Assembly: GCA_964654945.1 (NCBI GenBank)
Contig: CAZZLN010000004.1
Coordinates: 1 to 64,000, forward strand
DNA: 64,000 nt
Source of the DNA: HGM11788 sp964654945
Lineage (GTDB): Bacteria; Bacillota; Clostridia; Lachnospirales; CAG-274
Reading direction: 5' to 3'
In this document: piece by piece, positions 8,628 through 16,776 of the stretch
Layout of the letters: each line of letters starts with the position of its first letter
Numbering within the stretch: the stretch's first letter is position 1
Notes under the pieces: model-generated
Told to the model about the DNA's origin: nothing
The model's input: the letters and a program-made list of their open reading frames with translations, nothing else
Databases searched by the model: none
Made by a program: the position numbers and the translations under genes

Positions 8628-9551
8628 ATGAAATCAACATACACAATTATTATAACAGTATTTTCTATACTTTTCAATCTATTAATACTAATATTTCCGG
8701 AAACAACCATAAAATCTGCATCAAAAGGGCTTCTGTTATGGTATAATTCAGCTTTGCCCTCACTTCTGCCATTTATAATAAGCATAAATATACTAAAACA
8801 CACCTCTGCTCCCATGTATATTTCAAAATTATTTGAGCCTGTTACAAAAAGGCTTTTTAATATAACCGGAATAGGTGTTTTCCCTATAGTTATGGGAATG
8901 TTATCAGGCTATCCTCTTGGTGCAAAGCTTTGCTGTGAGCTTTATAATGAAAAAAAATTATCTAAAGAGCAGGCACAGCATATACTTTGTTTTTCAAACA
9001 ATTCAGGGCCGTTATTTATAACAGGTACTGTAGGCGCTGTATTTCTGAATGATATTTCAACAGGCTGGTTTCTAATGATTATACACTATCTTTCAGCCAT
9101 AATAATCGGAATAATAACTTCAAAAAAAACCTTAAATACTGAAAAGCTTTATATTAAGCCCCAAAAAACAGAAGGAATAGGCAAAATACTTTCAGAGAGC
9201 CTTGAAAATGCCATACATACAATAGTTATGATAGGCGGATATATAATACTTTTTTCAATAATAACCGGATATATTTCACCTTTGATAAAAAATGATTTTC
9301 AAAGAGGACTTCTCTGCGGAATATTTGAAATAACTCAAGGCTGCAGCATAATTTCCAAGACCCAAAATATATTTTTAACAGCAGGACTTATATCATGGGG
9401 CGGATTGTCAATACACGCACAAAGCCTAAGCTTTATAACTAAAACGGATTTATCTTCTATAAAATACATAATATGTAAATTACTTCAGTCACTTATAGCA
9501 GTTTTATTGTTTTTTCTGCTTTACCCCATATACGCACAAAAGCTGCCCTAA
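8628..9551 (+). CDS. ylbJ: Sporulation integral membrane protein YlbJ
   Basis: A 307-residue polytopic membrane protein of the nucleoside-recognition (Gate) type. The family segments are SALPSLLPFIISINIL near 40-55, GMLSGYPLGAKLCCELY near 90-105, and CFSNNSGPLFITGTVG near 121-136. YlbJ is made in the mother cell under SigE in Bacillus and is needed for normal spore heat resistance. It diverges from the HlyD-like gene across a 69-base gap and converges on the coiled-coil gene upstream of coaD. Confidence 0.93.
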   Translation: MKSTYTIIITVFSILFNLLILIFPETTIKSASKGLLLWYNSALPSLLPFIISINILKHTSAPMYISKLFEPVTKRLFNITGIGVFPIVMGMLSGYPLGAKLCCELYNEKKLSKEQAQHILCFSNNSGPLFITGTVGAVFLNDISTGWFLMIIHYLSAIIIGIITSKKTLNTEKLYIKPQKTEGIGKILSESLENAIHTIVMIGGYIILFSIITGYISPLIKNDFQRGLLCGIFEITQGCSIISKTQNIFLTAGLISWGGLSIHAQSLSFITKTDLSSIKYIICKLLQSLIAVLLFFLLYPIYAQKLP

Positions 9552-9575
9552 ATATAATAATAGGACAGCTATTTT
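9541..9575. terminator. Bidirectional terminator, ylbJ / coiled-coil gene
   Basis: Arms AGCTGCCCTA (9541-9550) and TAGGACAGCT (9561-9570) form a ten-pair stem with one mismatch. They are followed by ATTTT on the plus strand and by TTTTG on the minus strand. The stem overlaps the ylbJ stop codon and separates two convergent genes. Confidence 0.6.
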
Positions 9576-9589
9576 AATCTGACTTAATA

Positions 9590-10111
9590 TTAAAATTCGC
9601 CCTGCTGTTCAAGGTTTCTTAATTCCTGCTTTTCTCCATAGATAGCATCTAATTCTGTATTTAAGAAATCCTGAACACCATTTGCTCTCTTAGTAAAGTT
9701 GTCGAGAATACTCTTAATCTGAGTTTCGGTATTTTCAAGCATCTGATTTGCATATTCGATAGAACCAATTCTCATATTTTCAGCCTTTGCTCTTGCTTCC
9801 ATCATAATAGCTTCAGCCTCTTCTTTGGCTCTTTTTGTAATTTCGTGTTCAAGAATCATTCTTTCAGCTTCAGCTTCAGCATCTCTTATAATCAAGTTAG
9901 CCTTTGAATTAGCCTCATCAATAATCTTTTCTGAACCATTAACTATTCTGGTTGCCTGTTTAATTTCTCCGGGTAAATTTAATCTGATTTCACCTATAAT
10001 TTCAAATAATTCATCCTTTGCAACACTAACCTTTTGAGTTAAAGGAATAGCTTTTGCATTTTCAACAATATCCTCTAAGGTATCAAGTAAACTGTAGATT
10101 GAAGATTCCAT
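9590..10111 (-). CDS. Coiled-coil protein, ATP synthase subunit H/DivIVA-like
   Basis: A 173-residue protein that is almost entirely charged helix. Residues 55-150 are Ala/Glu/Lys-rich with strong heptads (EAEAERMILEHEITKRAKEE). There is no membrane segment or catalytic motif. Similar proteins are often labelled 'ATPase' or V-type subunit H because of coiled-coil similarity alone. It follows coaD by 26 bases, a conserved neighbourhood in Clostridia. A structural or DivIVA-like role is as far as the sequence goes. Confidence 0.7.
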   Translation of the reverse strand: MESSIYSLLDTLEDIVENAKAIPLTQKVSVAKDELFEIIGEIRLNLPGEIKQATRIVNGSEKIIDEANSKANLIIRDAEAEAERMILEHEITKRAKEEAEAIMMEARAKAENMRIGSIEYANQMLENTETQIKSILDNFTKRANGVQDFLNTELDAIYGEKQELRNLEQQGEF

Positions 10112-10137
10112 ATTTTTTTCCTCCTAATTTCTAATTT

Positions 10138-10638
10138 CTATTTTTCTTTAATATTTGTTTTTAATTTTTCTTCCAATGCCTTTTTGATTAAAGGCGGAAC
10201 CATATCATCTATACTGCCTCCAAAATGTGCAATTTCCTTAACCTGACTCGAGCTAAAAAAAAGATATTGTGTATCAGCAGATATAAACAATGTTTCTATA
10301 TCATTATCAAGTGCTTTATTGGTAAGTGCCATTTGAAATTCATATGAAAAATCAGTAACACCTCTTAAACCTCTGATAACTATATTAGCATTAACACTCT
10401 TTGCAAAATCAACCAAAAGTCCCGAAAAGGACATAACCTCAACATTCTCAAGTCCCAGCTCTGTAATAATCTGTTTTAACTGGGCAATTTTTTCATCTAC
10501 AGTAAACATAGGAGTTTTAGATGGATTGTCCAGCACACCAACTATAAGCCTGTCAAAAATCTTTGCAGCTCTTATGACAATATTAATATGACCATTAGTA
10601 GTTGGGTCGAAGCTTCCAGGATATACGGCTATTTTCAT
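10138..10638 (-). CDS. coaD: Phosphopantetheine adenylyltransferase
   Basis: Fourth step of coenzyme A synthesis: 4'-phosphopantetheine plus ATP to dephospho-CoA. The 166-residue protein has the nucleotidyltransferase motif GSFDPTTNGH (8-17), the RGLRGVTDFSYE segment near 91-102, and FFSSSQVKE in place of the ISSTxxR motif, as is usual for CoaD. Length is standard. The ATG overlaps the rsmD stop by one base (TAATG), so the rsmD-coaD pair is coupled, as in most Firmicutes. Confidence 0.96.
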   Translation of the reverse strand: MKIAVYPGSFDPTTNGHINIVIRAAKIFDRLIVGVLDNPSKTPMFTVDEKIAQLKQIITELGLENVEVMSFSGLLVDFAKSVNANIVIRGLRGVTDFSYEFQMALTNKALDNDIETLFISADTQYLFFSSSQVKEIAHFGGSIDDMVPPLIKKALEEKLKTNIKEK

Positions 10639-11210
10639 TAACCAGTTCCCCCATTATTTTTATTTTCTTTTTCAAGAAAAACCATTTTTGTAATTTTGTA
10701 ATCCTTAATTCTAAATACGTTAAGTCCTGAAATTTCAGGCACTGCATCATTTTGCGACTGTTCGGCTATAATATAGCCGTCATCACTTAAAATATCAGCT
10801 TTTGCAATAGCTGAAAGTGCAGCATTTACAAAATTTTTATTATAAGGCGGATCCATAAAAATAATATCGAATTTATCCCCTCTTTTCCCAAGTTTTGAAA
10901 TTGCAGCCAAAACATCACAGTTGAATACTTCAGCATTATTTTCAAGCCTTGTAAATTTCAGGTTATATTTTATAACTGATATGCTTTTAAAATCCCCATC
11001 AACCAACACCGCCTTATTAGCTCCTCTTGAAAGAGCTTCAATGGCAATGCCTCCGCTGCCACTGAATAAATCAAGAAATCTGCATTCATATAAATCTGCT
11101 GATATTATATTAAAAAGAGATTCCTTTATTCTGTCGGTAGTGGGTCGGGTACTCAAGCCTTCGGGAGCTTTCAGTTTAAGCCCTCGGGCACTTCCTGATA
11201 TAACTCTCAA
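10638..11210 (-). CDS. rsmD: 16S rRNA (guanine966-N2)-methyltransferase RsmD
   Basis: SAM-dependent methyltransferase acting on 16S rRNA in the assembling 30S subunit. The 190-residue protein has the N-terminal RVISGSARG, RPTTDRIKESLFNI, the SAM site FLDLFSGSGG (45-54), and the catalytic DPPY (120-123). The frame starts at TTG (11210) behind a GGAGG site about 9 bases upstream; the nearby ATG is in another frame. The family start RVISG supports TTG. Confidence 0.94.
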   Translation of the reverse strand: MRVISGSARGLKLKAPEGLSTRPTTDRIKESLFNIISADLYECRFLDLFSGSGGIAIEALSRGANKAVLVDGDFKSISVIKYNLKFTRLENNAEVFNCDVLAAISKLGKRGDKFDIIFMDPPYNKNFVNAALSAIAKADILSDDGYIIAEQSQNDAVPEISGLNVFRIKDYKITKMVFLEKENKNNGGTG

Positions 11211-11261
11211 GCCATTGCACCTCCATTAAGAAATAAAAAATATATTAACTTAATTACATTT

Positions 11262-11290
11262 ATTATACCTTAAAAATTCAATTAAGTAAA
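11262..11290 (-). promoter_or_regulatory. SigA-type promoter for rsmD-coaD
   Basis: On the minus strand a -35 TTTACT (11285-11290) and a perfect -10 TATAAT (11262-11267) are 17 bases apart, about 50 bases upstream of rsmD and downstream of recG. Confidence 0.6.
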
Positions 11291-11303
11291 TAGTTTATTT
11301 CAT

Positions 11304-13337
11304 TTACAGGCAAATTTTTTTTATTTTTTTTACAAATAAATCAAATATTCGCAATTTTAACAGTTTATTTTTGTCATTTTCTAAATTTTTATCAGAATTG
11401 TACAGAGCTGTTGCACATTCCTGAACTTTTTTTAGTATATCTATATCTTTATAGAGATTTGCTATTTTCATTTCAGGCAATCCATGCTGCCTTGTTCCAA
11501 AAAAATCTCCCGGCCCCCTAAGAACAAGATCCTTTTCCGAAATTACAAAGCCGTCATTTGTTTTACACATTATTCCTAGTCTTTCCTTAGCCACCTTGCT
11601 CTTTGAATCACTTACAAGAACACAATAGCTTTTTTCTCCTCCTCTGCCTACTCTGCCTCTTAGCTGATGCAGGGCTGACAGTCCAAACCGTTCAGCATTT
11701 TCAATTATCATAAGAGTTGCATTAGGCACATTTATGCCCACTTCAATAACTGTTGTAGATACCAGCACATCAATGCTGCCTGCTGCAAATTCTTCCATAA
11801 TCCTCTGTTTTTCATTACTTTTCATTTTGCCATGTATACATTCAACTTTAAGACCTGTAAGCTTTTCATTTTTAAGCTCATCGGTATAGTTTAAAACAGA
11901 CCTTAATTCCATTTTGTCATTTTCTTCAATCATGGGACATATAACATAAGCCTGTCTGCCCTTGCCGCATTCTTTTTTTATGAAATTATAAAGCCTTTCA
12001 TAATAGTTATGGTCAACAGCAAATGTATCTGTTTTTTGTCTGCCCGGAGGCAGTTTATCAATAATTGATATATCCAAATCACCATAAAGTATAAGAGCAA
12101 GAGTTCTTGGTATAGGAGTTGCAGTCATAACCATTACATGAGGGTTATCTCCTTTTTCGTAAAGCTTTTCTCTCTGATTTACTCCAAAACGATGCTGTTC
12201 ATCAGTTATGACAAGTCCTATATTTTTATACTCCACCTTGTCCTGAATAAGAGCATGAGTTCCTATTATCATTTTTGCAGAGCCGTCAGCTATGGACTCA
12301 TAAGCCTTATCTTTTTCCTTTTTCTTCATTGAGCTTGTAAGCAGACAGCAGTTATCAAACACTTTAAAAAAGCTTTTGTAATGCTGATTTGCCAACACAT
12401 CGGTAGGTGCCATAAGCACTGCCTGATAACCATTTTGTATCATTACATAAGCTGCTATCATAGCAACTGCGGTTTTCCCCGAACCTACATCTCCCTGTAT
12501 AAGCCTGTTCATAACAAATCCCTTTTTATAATCGGAAAGTATATCAGAAATTACACTTTCCTGTGCATCTGTAAGCTTAAATCCAAGCTTTTTTCTTATA
12601 GGCTCAGTATTATAATCCTTTATTTTTATGGTGCTCTTTTTATTTACAACATTTCCTTTGAGCTGAAGAAGCCTCAGCTGCAAAAGAAGTAATTCTTCAA
12701 AAACAAGTCTTGTTCTTGCACTGAAAAAAGCATTGTCATTTTCAGGAAAATGAATATTCTTAATTGCGAATCTTCTGGTGCAAAGCTTATATTTTTTTAA
12801 TATATCCTCAGGCATAAATTCTGCAATTTCAGTGTCATTTATAACTGAACCGACAGCCTGTCTTATTATTTTTTGTGACATCTTTTTAGGAAGGGTGTAA
12901 ACAGGCACAATTCTGCCTACATTAAGGCTTTCCTCGGAATATATTTCAAAAGCAGGGTTTTCAAGCTGAAGTCTGCCGTATTTTTTATTTACTTTTCCTG
13001 TAAATATATATTCTTTTCCTATAACAAAAGAATTTCTTATATATGGCTGATTAAACCACACAGCTTCTATAATACCGCTGTTATCGGCAAGTCTTGTTTT
13101 AACAATTGTCAAGGCTCTTATTTTTGAAAACTCAGGCTTTATCTGCACCTTAGCTCTTATATTAACAGTATCACCCTCATTTATTTCCGAAATATTTATA
13201 ACAGAGGTTCTGTCTTTATAATCTCTGGGAAAATACTCAACAAGGTCTTCAACTGTTTCTATTCCAAGCTTATTAAGTTGTTTTGTTCTGGCTTCGCCAA
13301 TGTTTTTTACAACATTGATTTTATCATCAAGGTTCAT
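11304..13337 (-). CDS. recG: ATP-dependent DNA helicase RecG
   Basis: Branch-migration helicase that remodels stalled forks and Holliday junctions. The 677-residue protein has an N-terminal helix-hairpin-helix-like segment (GIETVEDLVEYFPRDYKDR), an OB-fold wedge domain at about 50-135, Walker A GDVGSGKT (282-289), DEQH (379-382), TATPIPRTLA (405-414), and the C-terminal QLRGRVGRG motif VI. Length is typical. It precedes rsmD-coaD with its own small gap. Confidence 0.96.
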   Translation of the reverse strand: MNLDDKINVVKNIGEARTKQLNKLGIETVEDLVEYFPRDYKDRTSVINISEINEGDTVNIRAKVQIKPEFSKIRALTIVKTRLADNSGIIEAVWFNQPYIRNSFVIGKEYIFTGKVNKKYGRLQLENPAFEIYSEESLNVGRIVPVYTLPKKMSQKIIRQAVGSVINDTEIAEFMPEDILKKYKLCTRRFAIKNIHFPENDNAFFSARTRLVFEELLLLQLRLLQLKGNVVNKKSTIKIKDYNTEPIRKKLGFKLTDAQESVISDILSDYKKGFVMNRLIQGDVGSGKTAVAMIAAYVMIQNGYQAVLMAPTDVLANQHYKSFFKVFDNCCLLTSSMKKKEKDKAYESIADGSAKMIIGTHALIQDKVEYKNIGLVITDEQHRFGVNQREKLYEKGDNPHVMVMTATPIPRTLALILYGDLDISIIDKLPPGRQKTDTFAVDHNYYERLYNFIKKECGKGRQAYVICPMIEENDKMELRSVLNYTDELKNEKLTGLKVECIHGKMKSNEKQRIMEEFAAGSIDVLVSTTVIEVGINVPNATLMIIENAERFGLSALHQLRGRVGRGGEKSYCVLVSDSKSKVAKERLGIMCKTNDGFVISEKDLVLRGPGDFFGTRQHGLPEMKIANLYKDIDILKKVQECATALYNSDKNLENDKNKLLKLRIFDLFVKKIKKICL

Positions 13338-13418
13338 ATTAAATCTCCAAAAAACTGCACTTTATAAATAATATAACAAAAAAAATCAAAAATGTACATA
13401 AAAAAATAAAAATTTTTC

Positions 13419-13447
13419 TTGCAATATTGTACAACATCTGTTAAAAT
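13419..13447 (+). promoter_or_regulatory. Promoter for rpmB
   Basis: TTGCAA (-35, 13419-13424) and TAAAAT (-10, 13442-13447) with a 17-base spacer lie 38 bases upstream of the rpmB ATG. A strong AAGGAGGTG ribosome site follows. Confidence 0.6.
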
Positions 13448-13484
13448 AATGAACGATGAGTATATAACTAAGGAGGTGTAACGG

Positions 13485-13688
13485 ATGGCAAAGTGTGAAA
13501 TTTGTGATAAGACAAGACAGAAAGGTCATAGAATTAGCATTAATCGTAGTCAGGTTTCAAGAAGAGCTAACAAAATCTGGAAATCTAATATAAAGAAAAT
13601 TAAGATTGTTGAAGATAACGGCAATGTTAAATCAATCAATATCTGTACAAGATGTTTAAGAGCAGGTAAGGTTACTCGTGCTATCTAA
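13485..13688 (+). CDS. rpmB: 50S ribosomal protein L28
   Basis: A 67-residue L28 protein: MAKCEICDKTRQKGHRISI start, RRANKIWKSNIKKIK centre, ICTRCLRAGKV end. Cys4/Cys7 and Cys54/Cys57 form a zinc-binding (C+) version of L28. The gene stands alone, with its own promoter, an AAGGAGGTG site and a downstream terminator. Confidence 0.96.
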   Translation: MAKCEICDKTRQKGHRISINRSQVSRRANKIWKSNIKKIKIVEDNGNVKSINICTRCLRAGKVTRAI

Positions 13689-13710
13689 TATCCTACTGTT
13701 TAGTTTATTG

Positions 13711-13764
13711 TTTTATATTTAATATTAAATATAAAAAGGGCTTTCTTTTTAGAAAGCCTTTTTT
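13711..13764 (+). terminator. rpmB terminator preceded by a 26-base AT palindrome
   Basis: A perfect 26-base AT-only palindrome (13711-13736, centre AATATT) runs directly into an intrinsic terminator. The terminator has arms GGCTTTCT (13739-13746) and AGAAAGCC (13751-13758), followed by six T residues. The terminator is clear; the palindrome may add a second hairpin. Confidence 0.8.
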
Positions 13765-13798
13765 GCTTTAGGACACCCTTTAGGTTTTAAACCATAGA

Positions 13799-14098
13799 TT
13801 AATAAATAAGTCTGCTTATATATGATGCAATAACAGATAAGTATTCAGGATAAAAATGGAAAAAAACAATGACAGCAATCAGGAAAGTACAAAATACTCC
13901 AATTGCATATAGTCCTGCTTTTTGAAATATATTAAGTCCTTTAAAGAAAAATCCATCTTCAGGCTTAAAAACAGCAACACTGTCATTAATATCTATTACA
14001 ACAGGCTTTACTTCATCGTCTTTTTGAATATAGCTACCGCATATACCGCAATATTTGGCATCATCTTCGTTTTTTGCTCCGCATTTATCACAATACAT
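13799..14098 (-). CDS. Zinc-ribbon single-pass membrane protein
   Basis: A 99-residue protein. An N-terminal zinc ribbon has Cys3/Cys6 and Cys17/Cys20 (CDKCG and CGICG), followed by an acidic linker and one hydrophobic membrane segment at about 63-83. The ATG at 14098 sits 9 bases after an AAGGAG site; an in-frame ATG three codons upstream would abut that site and is rejected. Zinc-ribbon plus membrane-anchor proteins are common in Clostridia, with no fixed function. Its position opposite mazG gives no further clue. Confidence 0.75.
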   Translation of the reverse strand: MYCDKCGAKNEDDAKYCGICGSYIQKDDEVKPVVIDINDSVAVFKPEDGFFFKGLNIFQKAGLYAIGVFCTFLIAVIVFFHFYPEYLSVIASYISRLIY

Positions 14099-14204
14099 TA
14101 CAAACATCTCCTTTGTATTTATGATAATATCAATATATCACTAAAATATAAATATGTAAATAAAAATAAGATTAAAAATTTTTGAATTTTTATGAGGTTC
14201 TATT

Positions 14205-14897
14205 ATGAAAGAAAAAACTTACAATATAAATAATCTGAAGGAAGTAATGAAAAAGCTCCTTTCTGAAAAGGGCTGCTCATGGGACAAAGCACAAACCCAT
14301 GAAACACTAAAAAAATATTTAATAGAAGAATGTTATGAAGCAATTGAAGCAATAAATAATAATGATATGAATAATCTTTGCGAAGAGCTTGGAGATATTC
14401 TTTTTCAGGTTGTATTTCACAGCCAGCTTGCAGATAATGAGGGTTATTTTAATTTAGATGATGTCATAAACGATATAACCGCAAAAATGATTTACAGGCA
14501 CCCTCATGTATTTTCAGACAGAAAAAATGACAGTAATTCGGATATAATAAAAAATTGGGATAAATTAAAAGAAAAGGAAAAGGGATATAAAAACGGCACT
14601 GATGTTTTAAACTCAATACCAAAGTCACTGCCCTCTCTTATCAGAGCTGAAAAAACAATCAGCAAAGCTCAAAAATATAAACTTGATACGGAAACTTTAG
14701 AAAAAGCTATAATAAATATTGATAATTTAAACAATGCTCTTAAATCCACAAATTTCAGCCAAAAAGAGGAATTTCAGGTAATTATTGGTAATTATTTATT
14801 AAATTTAACTAAAATTTCACATTTTTTAGAAATAAATGCTGATTTTTCCTTGACAAATGCTTTAGAAACGTATATAAATAAAGTTGAGGATATTTGA
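14205..14897 (+). CDS. mazG: MazG-family nucleoside triphosphate pyrophosphohydrolase
   Basis: Hydrolyses (d)NTPs to monophosphate and pyrophosphate, which cleans the nucleotide pool. The 230-residue protein has a first MazG domain with CSWDKAQTHETLKKYLIEECYE and the EELGD metal site (about 65-69), then YRHPHVF. The C-terminal half carries IRAEKTISKAQKY but is shorter and more divergent than in full E. coli-type MazG. It corresponds to the C-terminal part of Bacillus YabN and heads the yabN-yabO-yabP-yabQ-divIC order, here interrupted by hup. Confidence 0.9.
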   Translation: MKEKTYNINNLKEVMKKLLSEKGCSWDKAQTHETLKKYLIEECYEAIEAINNNDMNNLCEELGDILFQVVFHSQLADNEGYFNLDDVINDITAKMIYRHPHVFSDRKNDSNSDIIKNWDKLKEKEKGYKNGTDVLNSIPKSLPSLIRAEKTISKAQKYKLDTETLEKAIINIDNLNNALKSTNFSQKEEFQVIIGNYLLNLTKISHFLEINADFSLTNALETYINKVEDI

Positions 14898-14976
14898 CAT
14901 AACATATTTGCCGTAGGAGAAACATTGAGGATACGGTTTCGAGGCAGATGTATGTCATAAAATTGGGGTACACCCA
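14895..14976 (+). promoter_or_regulatory. Structured 5' leader of hup
   Basis: The 99 bases between mazG and hup hold nested inverted repeats. TGACATA (14895-14901, overlapping the mazG stop) pairs with TATGTCA (14951-14957), and CCGTA (14911-14915) pairs with TACGG (14932-14936). A small TGGG/CCCA hairpin follows at about 14964-14975, just before the AAGGAGG site. I do not recognise this as a named RNA family. It could be an HU leader or a processing signal. Confidence 0.4.
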
Positions 14977-14996
14977 GAATATAAGGAGGAATTATA

Positions 14997-15272
14997 ATGA
15001 ACAAAACAGAATTAGTTGCAAAAATTGCAGAAAATGCAGGTCTTAAAAAGACAGATGCTGAAAAGGCTTTAAAAGCATTTGAAGAAGCTGTTACTGCTGA
15101 ATTAGTTGCAGGCGGCGAAGTAAGATTAGTCGGCTTTGGTACTTTCGATGTAAAGGTTAGAGCTGCTCATACCGGTGTTAATCCAAGAACTAAGGAGCAG
15201 ATTGAAATTGCTGCTTCAAAGGCTCCTAGATTTAAGGCCGGCAAGGCTTTAAAAGATGCCGTTAATAAGTAA
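14997..15272 (+). CDS. hup: HU-type DNA-binding protein
   Basis: Histone-like homodimer that bends and compacts DNA. The 91-residue protein has the N-terminal helices MNKTELVAKIAENAGLKK, the core VRLVGFGTFDVKVRA, and the beta-arm with NPRTKEQIEI containing the intercalating proline. Length is exactly that of HU. It sits between mazG and rqcP and has its own structured leader and its own terminator, so its expression is probably partly separate from its neighbours. Confidence 0.97.
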   Translation: MNKTELVAKIAENAGLKKTDAEKALKAFEEAVTAELVAGGEVRLVGFGTFDVKVRAAHTGVNPRTKEQIEIAASKAPRFKAGKALKDAVNK

Positions 15273-15295
15273 TTTATATTTTATACTTAACATAT

Positions 15296-15324
15296 GGAGC
15301 TGTTTTTCAGCTCCTTTTGTTTTT
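15296..15324 (+). terminator. hup terminator
   Basis: GGAGCTG (15296-15302) and CAGCTCC (15308-15314) enclose a five-T loop and are followed by TTTTGTTTTT. This is a textbook intrinsic terminator between hup and rqcP. Confidence 0.85.
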
Positions 15325-15348
15325 AACCTGCTGAAAGGAATTTGATAT

Positions 15349-15588
15349 ATGAGATTAGACAAATATTTAAAGGTAAGCAGAATTATTAAAAGAAGAACAG
15401 TCGCAAATGATGCCTGTGATGCAGGCAGAGTCACTGTAAACGGCAAGGTTGCAAAAGCAGGTCTTGAAGTTAAGCCGGGAGATGTTATAGAAATAACCTT
15501 TGGCACAAACACTACAAAAATTGAGGTGCTTTCAACACAGGAAACCGTTAAAAAAGAAAATGCACAGGGAATGTATAAAAGTCTTTAG
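15349..15588 (+). CDS. rqcP: S4-domain RNA-binding protein RqcP (YabO)
   Basis: A 79-residue S4-domain protein: MRLDKYLKVSRIIKRRTVANDACDAGRV and VNGKVAKAGLEVKPGD. The Firmicute homologue YabO/RqcP binds 23S helix 69 and cooperates with RqcH in poly-alanine tailing of stalled nascent chains. It lies in the mazG-yabO-yabP-yabQ-divIC order and is followed 33 bases later by yabP. The assignment to RqcP rather than Hsp15 rests on the neighbourhood. Confidence 0.92.
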   Translation: MRLDKYLKVSRIIKRRTVANDACDAGRVTVNGKVAKAGLEVKPGDVIEITFGTNTTKIEVLSTQETVKKENAQGMYKSL

Positions 15589-15621
15589 TCAAGCATAGGT
15601 TATACAAAAGGAGGATTTATT

Positions 15622-15894
15622 ATGGAAAATACTAACTCCAAGCATTGTATAACCCTTACAAAAAGAGAAAAGCTTCAGGCAACAGGAGTTCAGGATGTAC
15701 TAAGTTTTGACGACGAAAACATAGTTGCACAGACAGATAACGGCATTATGATATTAAAGGGCTATAATCTTCATATTAATAATCTGAATATAGAAAAAAG
15801 CTCTCTTGATGTAGACGGCACTATAACAAGCATAAGCTATGATGACGATGATTATGGCAAAAAGGGTTCTGTATTAAGCAGAATATTTAAGTAG
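15622..15894 (+). CDS. yabP: Sporulation protein YabP
   Basis: A 90-residue YabP/YqfC-type protein with the family pattern LTKREKLQATGVQDVLSFDDENIVAQTDNG, then LKGYNLHINNLNIEKSSLDVDG. YabP is expressed early in the Bacillus mother cell and works with YabQ in spore cortex assembly. An AAGGAGG site precedes the start. It is followed by yabQ after eight bases. Confidence 0.93.
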   Translation: MENTNSKHCITLTKREKLQATGVQDVLSFDDENIVAQTDNGIMILKGYNLHINNLNIEKSSLDVDGTITSISYDDDDYGKKGSVLSRIFK

Positions 15895-15902
15895 GTGATA
15901 GC

Positions 15903-16370
15903 TTGATATTATCCATGACAGAGCAGTTTAGACTGTTTGCCATATCTGTTGCCGCAGGTCTTGGAGGAGGCTTTGTATACGGGCTTATATCAATATTCAG
16001 ACGATATATTTCTCACAATATTATAGGTATATATATTGAGGATTTTTTATTCTGGATTATTTATTCAGTTTTTGCTTTTCTGACAATGCTTTATTTTAAC
16101 TATGGAGAAATAAGACCTTATATTGTTGCAGGTATATTTTTAGGTCTTATAATATATGCACTTTTTATTCACAGATTTGCTGTGTTTATGCTCTCTCCCA
16201 CAATAAAGATTTTAAGGCTTATTGCTGAAATTATACTTACACCTGTTGAGCTTGTTTTATTTCCTTTTAAAAAAATATTTATTATTTCTAAAAAATACTT
16301 GAAAAATAATGTAAAATATGAGAGAATAAAAAAGCCAAAGGTGATAAAGTTTTTTAAAAGAGGTAATTAA
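15903..16370 (+). CDS. yabQ: Spore cortex biosynthesis protein YabQ
   Basis: A 155-residue membrane protein with about four hydrophobic segments in the first 110 residues and a basic C-terminal tail. YabQ is required for spore cortex formation in Bacillus. The TTG at 15903, six bases after TAGGTGA, gives MILSMTEQ. An ATG at 15915 is an alternative, but it leaves a poor ribosome-site distance. It directly precedes the DivIC-like gene by one base. Confidence 0.88.
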   Translation: MILSMTEQFRLFAISVAAGLGGGFVYGLISIFRRYISHNIIGIYIEDFLFWIIYSVFAFLTMLYFNYGEIRPYIVAGIFLGLIIYALFIHRFAVFMLSPTIKILRLIAEIILTPVELVLFPFKKIFIISKKYLKNNVKYERIKKPKVIKFFKRGN

Positions 16371-16371
16371 T

Positions 16372-16674
16372 ATGGCAGCTTTAAAAGGAAAAAAGCAAAA
16401 AAAACCTGGTAAAATTATATATAGAGCTGCAATGGCAGTTATGATTATTATATTTTCAATTGCTATTATTCAGCAATATATTATCAGTGTTGATTTAAAA
16501 AAGCAGGAAACTGCTATCCTTACTGAAATTTCAAAAGAAGAAGCTATAGGTAATTCTCTTAAAAACCAACAGGAAAATCAGGATGACCCTGAATTTATAG
16601 AAAAAGTTGCAAGAGAAAAGCTTAATATGGTTAAACCCAATGAAATAGTGTTTATAGATAAAAACAGCAAGTAA
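16372..16674 (+). CDS. Septum formation initiator, DivIC/FtsB family
   Basis: A 100-residue bitopic protein. It has a Lys-rich cytoplasmic tail, one membrane segment at about 19-36, a coiled coil (VDLKKQETAILTEISKEEAIGNSLKNQ), and the family end DPEFIEKVAREKLNMVKPNEIVF. It belongs to the DivIC/FtsB group that forms a complex with FtsL and DivIB at the septum. The yabQ-divIC position identifies it as the DivIC orthologue. Confidence 0.9.
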   Translation: MAALKGKKQKKPGKIIYRAAMAVMIIIFSIAIIQQYIISVDLKKQETAILTEISKEEAIGNSLKNQQENQDDPEFIEKVAREKLNMVKPNEIVFIDKNSK

Positions 16675-16701
16675 AGCAATCTTAAAAAGGTTGCTTTTTT
16701 T
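16675..16701 (+). terminator. Terminator after divIC
   Basis: AGCAATCTT (16675-16683) pairs with AAGGTTGCT (16687-16695) with one T-G wobble and is followed by a run of seven T residues. It ends the rqcP-yabP-yabQ-divIC transcript. Confidence 0.85.
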
Positions 16702-16776
16702 ATATTTATTTGATATACTTTAATTACCAAAATAAAACAGGGAAAATATATCCCAAAAGAGAATGGAGTGAATTTT

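Noticed and set aside
8591..8815. 74-codon minus-strand frame opposite the start of ylbJ
   Set aside because: It overlaps the conserved YlbJ N-terminus and has no matching motif.
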